From Lachnospiraceae bacterium (GTDB lineage Bacteria > Bacillota > Clostridia > Lachnospirales > Lachnospiraceae): DNA of 5,203 nucleotides. Position numbers and translations under genes: made by a program. The stretch lies in the NCBI GenBank assembly GCA_004558185.1, contig SFDP01000073.1, positions 1 to 5,203 on the forward strand. Reading direction: 5' to 3'. Shown in pieces: positions 3,557-5,203 of this stretch; within the stretch, counting starts at the first letter, position 1, and every line of letters starts with the position of its first letter. A model generated the notes under the pieces. The model did no database searches. It was given only the letters and a program-made list of their open reading frames with translations, and was not told the origin of the DNA.

Positions 3557-4566
3557 TAATATCCTCTGGACTGCCTATATCCCTTTATGTACCACCTCAC
3601 ACCCACGTATAACACGTGGGTAATAATCAGCAATAAAAGAAGATTGATAGGGAGTACCGCCCTTATAGGCTCGGCAAAGAATACAATCACTGCTAGGCTT
3701 GCCAGTGCGACAGCTAGGCTTGTTGTGTCGGCATAATCACTTTTGTAATTCTGATATACCCAGTCTGCACCGAAAAAGAGAAGCAAGACCGCCCCACCGC
3801 CTACCAGAACAACAACCGCTATCAGTATAAGCCAGTGTACTATGGTTGCCACTATTGGCTGTGGTATCATATCCCCTAACTGTGAAGCCCATTTTGCCAG
3901 TTGTAGGAGCTTTTCTAAGGCTGTTAATAGAAAAGCCCATATAGTGCTAAAAAATGCCTTAAAATCGCTTACAAAACGTTCTGAACGTACTGCTGTGAAT
4001 ATAGTACAAAGCACCCCATAGGCAAGCGAACCGAGGAAAGCTCCGTCAAGTGCTATTTCCTTGCCCTTATAAGCCGTTTCTAGGCTTTTTCTCCTGCTGT
4101 CATACATTTGTTGGGCTTTTTCCTTTACAAGCTCTTTCTGGTGGCTTCTGGTGGCTTCTGCGTCTATTTTTGCTTTGTTTGCTTCGGCTTGTGTCCTTGC
4201 AAGCTCCTGCTCCTTTTCCGCATATCTTTTCTTAACGTTCCCAACCTCTGTCATAGCTTCGGCTTCGGCTCTTTGCCTTGCTTTCTCTAGCTCTCTGTTC
4301 TGCTTCTCTAGCTTTTCGTTCTGCTTCAGCACGTTGTCGCTCTCTGCTAATCTCCCTATCTGCTCGTTGAGAGATTTTATCATCTCGCTTTTCTTCTGAA
4401 GCTCGCTCATCAGCGTTGAGTTGGTTGAGGAAAGCTCCGATATTTGGTGTTCCAACTCCGCTATCCTCTGGGATTGCTGTTCTAGCAAGCTGTTCTCTTG
4501 CTCGTTGCTCTGCTTCGGCTCTTGCAAGCTCTGTCTGCTTGCTTCGTGCATTGACTTCAAACCCAT
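3553..4566 (-). CDS. Coiled-coil membrane protein of the mobilization module
   Basis: A 337-residue protein, last of the mobilization operon. Residues 20-170 are a long Glu/Gln/Lys/Arg-rich coiled coil with heptad-spaced leucines (for example LLEQQSQRIAELEHQISEL). The rest is membrane: hydrophobic segments at about 175-193, 238-266 (LILIAVVVLVGGGAVLLLFF), 282-298 and 306-324, with an amphipathic stretch at 205-222. The tail is short and basic (IKGYRQSRGYY). The start is well supported: AAAGGAG at 4583-4577 lies 10 nt before the ATG. It is inside the relaxase gene, giving a 335-nt out-of-frame overlap. It may belong to the DUF6040-type proteins seen beside Firmicutes relaxases, but that name is from memory. 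The inferred job is membrane anchoring of the relaxosome or docking to a helper conjugation channel, with the coiled coil in the cytoplasm. Confidence 0.87.
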   Translation of the reverse strand: MGLKSMHEASRQSLQEPKQSNEQENSLLEQQSQRIAELEHQISELSSTNSTLMSELQKKSEMIKSLNEQIGRLAESDNVLKQNEKLEKQNRELEKARQRAEAEAMTEVGNVKKRYAEKEQELARTQAEANKAKIDAEATRSHQKELVKEKAQQMYDSRRKSLETAYKGKEIALDGAFLGSLAYGVLCTIFTAVRSERFVSDFKAFFSTIWAFLLTALEKLLQLAKWASQLGDMIPQPIVATIVHWLILIAVVVLVGGGAVLLLFFGADWVYQNYKSDYADTTSLAVALASLAVIVFFAEPIRAVLPINLLLLLIITHVLYVGVRWYIKGYRQSRGYY

Positions 4567-5203
4567 GCTCTAAACTCTCCTTTCCAAAGTCCACCGCATA
4601 ATACTTTTCCAGTTTATTGTTGCGGACTTTACATTGTTTTTCCCCTTGGCTCTGCCTTTCAAGGTCTGTGAATGTGATGTATTTATGGCTGTCTTGCCAG
4701 TCCACACCATAGCCCCTTGCTTTCATCTGGTCTATGAAATCCTCTCGGCTTGTGGCTGTTTCTCGGCAATCCATGACCGCAAGGGCTGTATCTTGCACAT
4801 AACTTTTCACTTCTCCCTTTTCGGCTTGCTTCAAGAGGTTGTATGTTTCTTTGTTCCACGCAACAGTTTCTTCCCTTTCCTCTCCGGAAAAGGTCTTTCC
4901 TTTTTCCGGAACATGAAGCCCTTGTTGCCGGCTCTGCTCATTGCACCGGTCTTTGAGGTCTGCAAGGTCTTTCTTGCTCCACTGGAGCTTGTGTCCGTCC
5001 TCAAAGTTCACACTGTTTACGATAAAGTGAGTGTGTATGTGTCCTCGGTCTATATGGGTGGCAATAAGTACCTCATGCCCTTTCCATGCTTCCGTACCCT
5101 TGGCAAGCTCGATTGCGTTCTTATGTGCTTGCTCTGGTGTAATATGCTCGTCCTCATGGTAGCTGTGTACGAAGTGCTTATAAGTTCTGCCCCCAGTCTT
5201 GCC
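4232..5203 (-). CDS. MOBP-type relaxase, remainder with histidine motif and charged tail
   Basis: Continuation of the relaxase across the circular join; bases 5105-5203 repeat codons already present at 1-99. Residues 101-117, THIDRGHIHTHFIVNSV, are motif III: His102, His109 and His111 are the expected metal ligands, with Asp104 and Asn115 at conserved places, in the pattern HxDxxxxHxHxxxN known from RP4 TraI. Residues 207-232 (DFIDQMKARGYGVDW, then KYITFTD) resemble the accessory segment that follows the nuclease domain in many Firmicutes relaxases. From about residue 265 the protein turns into a low-complexity Arg/Glu/Ala/Gln-rich helical tail ending SYDRGWER. That tail is encoded by the same DNA as the start of the next gene, in another frame. 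The tail probably binds DNA or partner proteins, but that is inference. Confidence 0.93.
   Translation of the reverse strand, partial: GKTGGRTYKHFVHSYHEDEHITPEQAHKNAIELAKGTEAWKGHEVLIATHIDRGHIHTHFIVNSVNFEDGHKLQWSKKDLADLKDRCNEQSRQQGLHVPEKGKTFSGEEREETVAWNKETYNLLKQAEKGEVKSYVQDTALAVMDCRETATSREDFIDQMKARGYGVDWQDSHKYITFTDLERQSQGEKQCKVRNNKLEKYYAVDFGKESLEHGFEVNARSKQTELARAEAEQRAREQLARTAIPEDSGVGTPNIGAFLNQLNADERASEEKRDDKISQRADREISRERQRAEAERKAREAEQRARESKAKSRSRSYDRGWER
4577..4583 (-). promoter_or_regulatory. Internal ribosome binding site inside the relaxase gene
   Basis: AAAGGAG on the minus strand, 10 nt before the ATG at 4566. In the relaxase frame the same bases encode part of the peptide GKES. This site decides the start of the membrane protein, since later in-frame ATGs (for example at 4410) have no comparable site at a workable distance. 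Confidence 0.75.
5105..5203. repeat. Terminal direct repeat, copy 2 (circular join)
   Basis: Exact second copy of bases 1-99, lying inside the relaxase coding sequence. It should be removed when the plasmid is circularised. Confidence 0.95.

Noticed and set aside
3737..3940. 67-codon minus-strand frame inside the membrane-protein gene
   Set aside because: Out of frame with the strongly supported membrane segments and lacking a ribosome site.
4141..4160. Perfect tandem repeat of a 10-mer, GTGGCTTCTG twice
   Set aside because: A single short duplication inside coding sequence; ordinary slippage or chance in a repetitive coiled-coil gene.
4050..4601. Several plus-strand frames rich in Ser, Leu and Phe over the relaxase tail
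   Set aside because: They are antisense shadows of the Glu/Lys/Arg/Gln-rich coiled-coil sequences on the minus strand. All supported genes are on the minus strand.

Overview
The window is one turn plus 99 bases of a small circular plasmid. Bases 1-99 are repeated exactly at 5105-5203, and the relaxase gene reads in frame through that join. The replicon is therefore 5104 bp and the duplication is an assembly overlap, not a biological repeat. The gene families are a MOBP-type relaxase with MobC, an archaeo-eukaryotic-primase (AEP) type Rep, and a coiled-coil/membrane mobilization protein. With purine-rich Shine-Dalgarno sites of the AGGAGG type and moderate base composition, they suggest a gut Firmicute of the class Clostridia (Lachnospiraceae or a relative). 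That host is inferred from protein style, not proven. No resistance, toxin, partition or other cargo gene is visible.

All credible genes lie on the minus strand, so the plasmid is read from high to low coordinates. Replication block: a 43-residue cysteine-rich ORF (3483-3352), a rep promoter with a palindrome filling its -35/-10 spacer (3349-3321), a leader of about 95 nt with a hairpin, rep (3219-1771), and a strong stem-loop terminator (1737-1680). Next comes a gene-free stretch, 1770-1244. It holds three iteron-like motifs, a nearly continuous imperfect hairpin of about 180 nt (1455-1633), a smaller inverted repeat, and a consensus promoter for the mobilization operon (TTGACA, 17 nt, TATAAT) whose spacer is again a perfect palindrome. 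The leader of that operon is full of hairpins and C-tracts and is the best place to look for oriT.

Mobilization block: orf97 - orf58 - orf78 - mobC - relaxase - coiled-coil membrane protein. Every gene overlaps the next (8, 4, 31, 40 and 335 nt), which points to one transcript with translational coupling. The last overlap is remarkable: the membrane protein starts at an ATG with a good ribosome binding site 335 nt inside the relaxase gene, in the +1 frame, so about 111 codons are read in two frames.

Together the genes make a minimal mobilizable plasmid. Rep starts (and probably primes) replication. MobC and the relaxase cut and pilot oriT. The membrane protein may tether the relaxosome to the envelope or to a helper conjugation apparatus. 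Both operons appear to be controlled by repressors bound between -35 and -10. The least explained parts are the giant hairpin with its symmetric GGAATGGA internal loop, the dual-coded relaxase tail, and the mini cysteine protein in front of rep.
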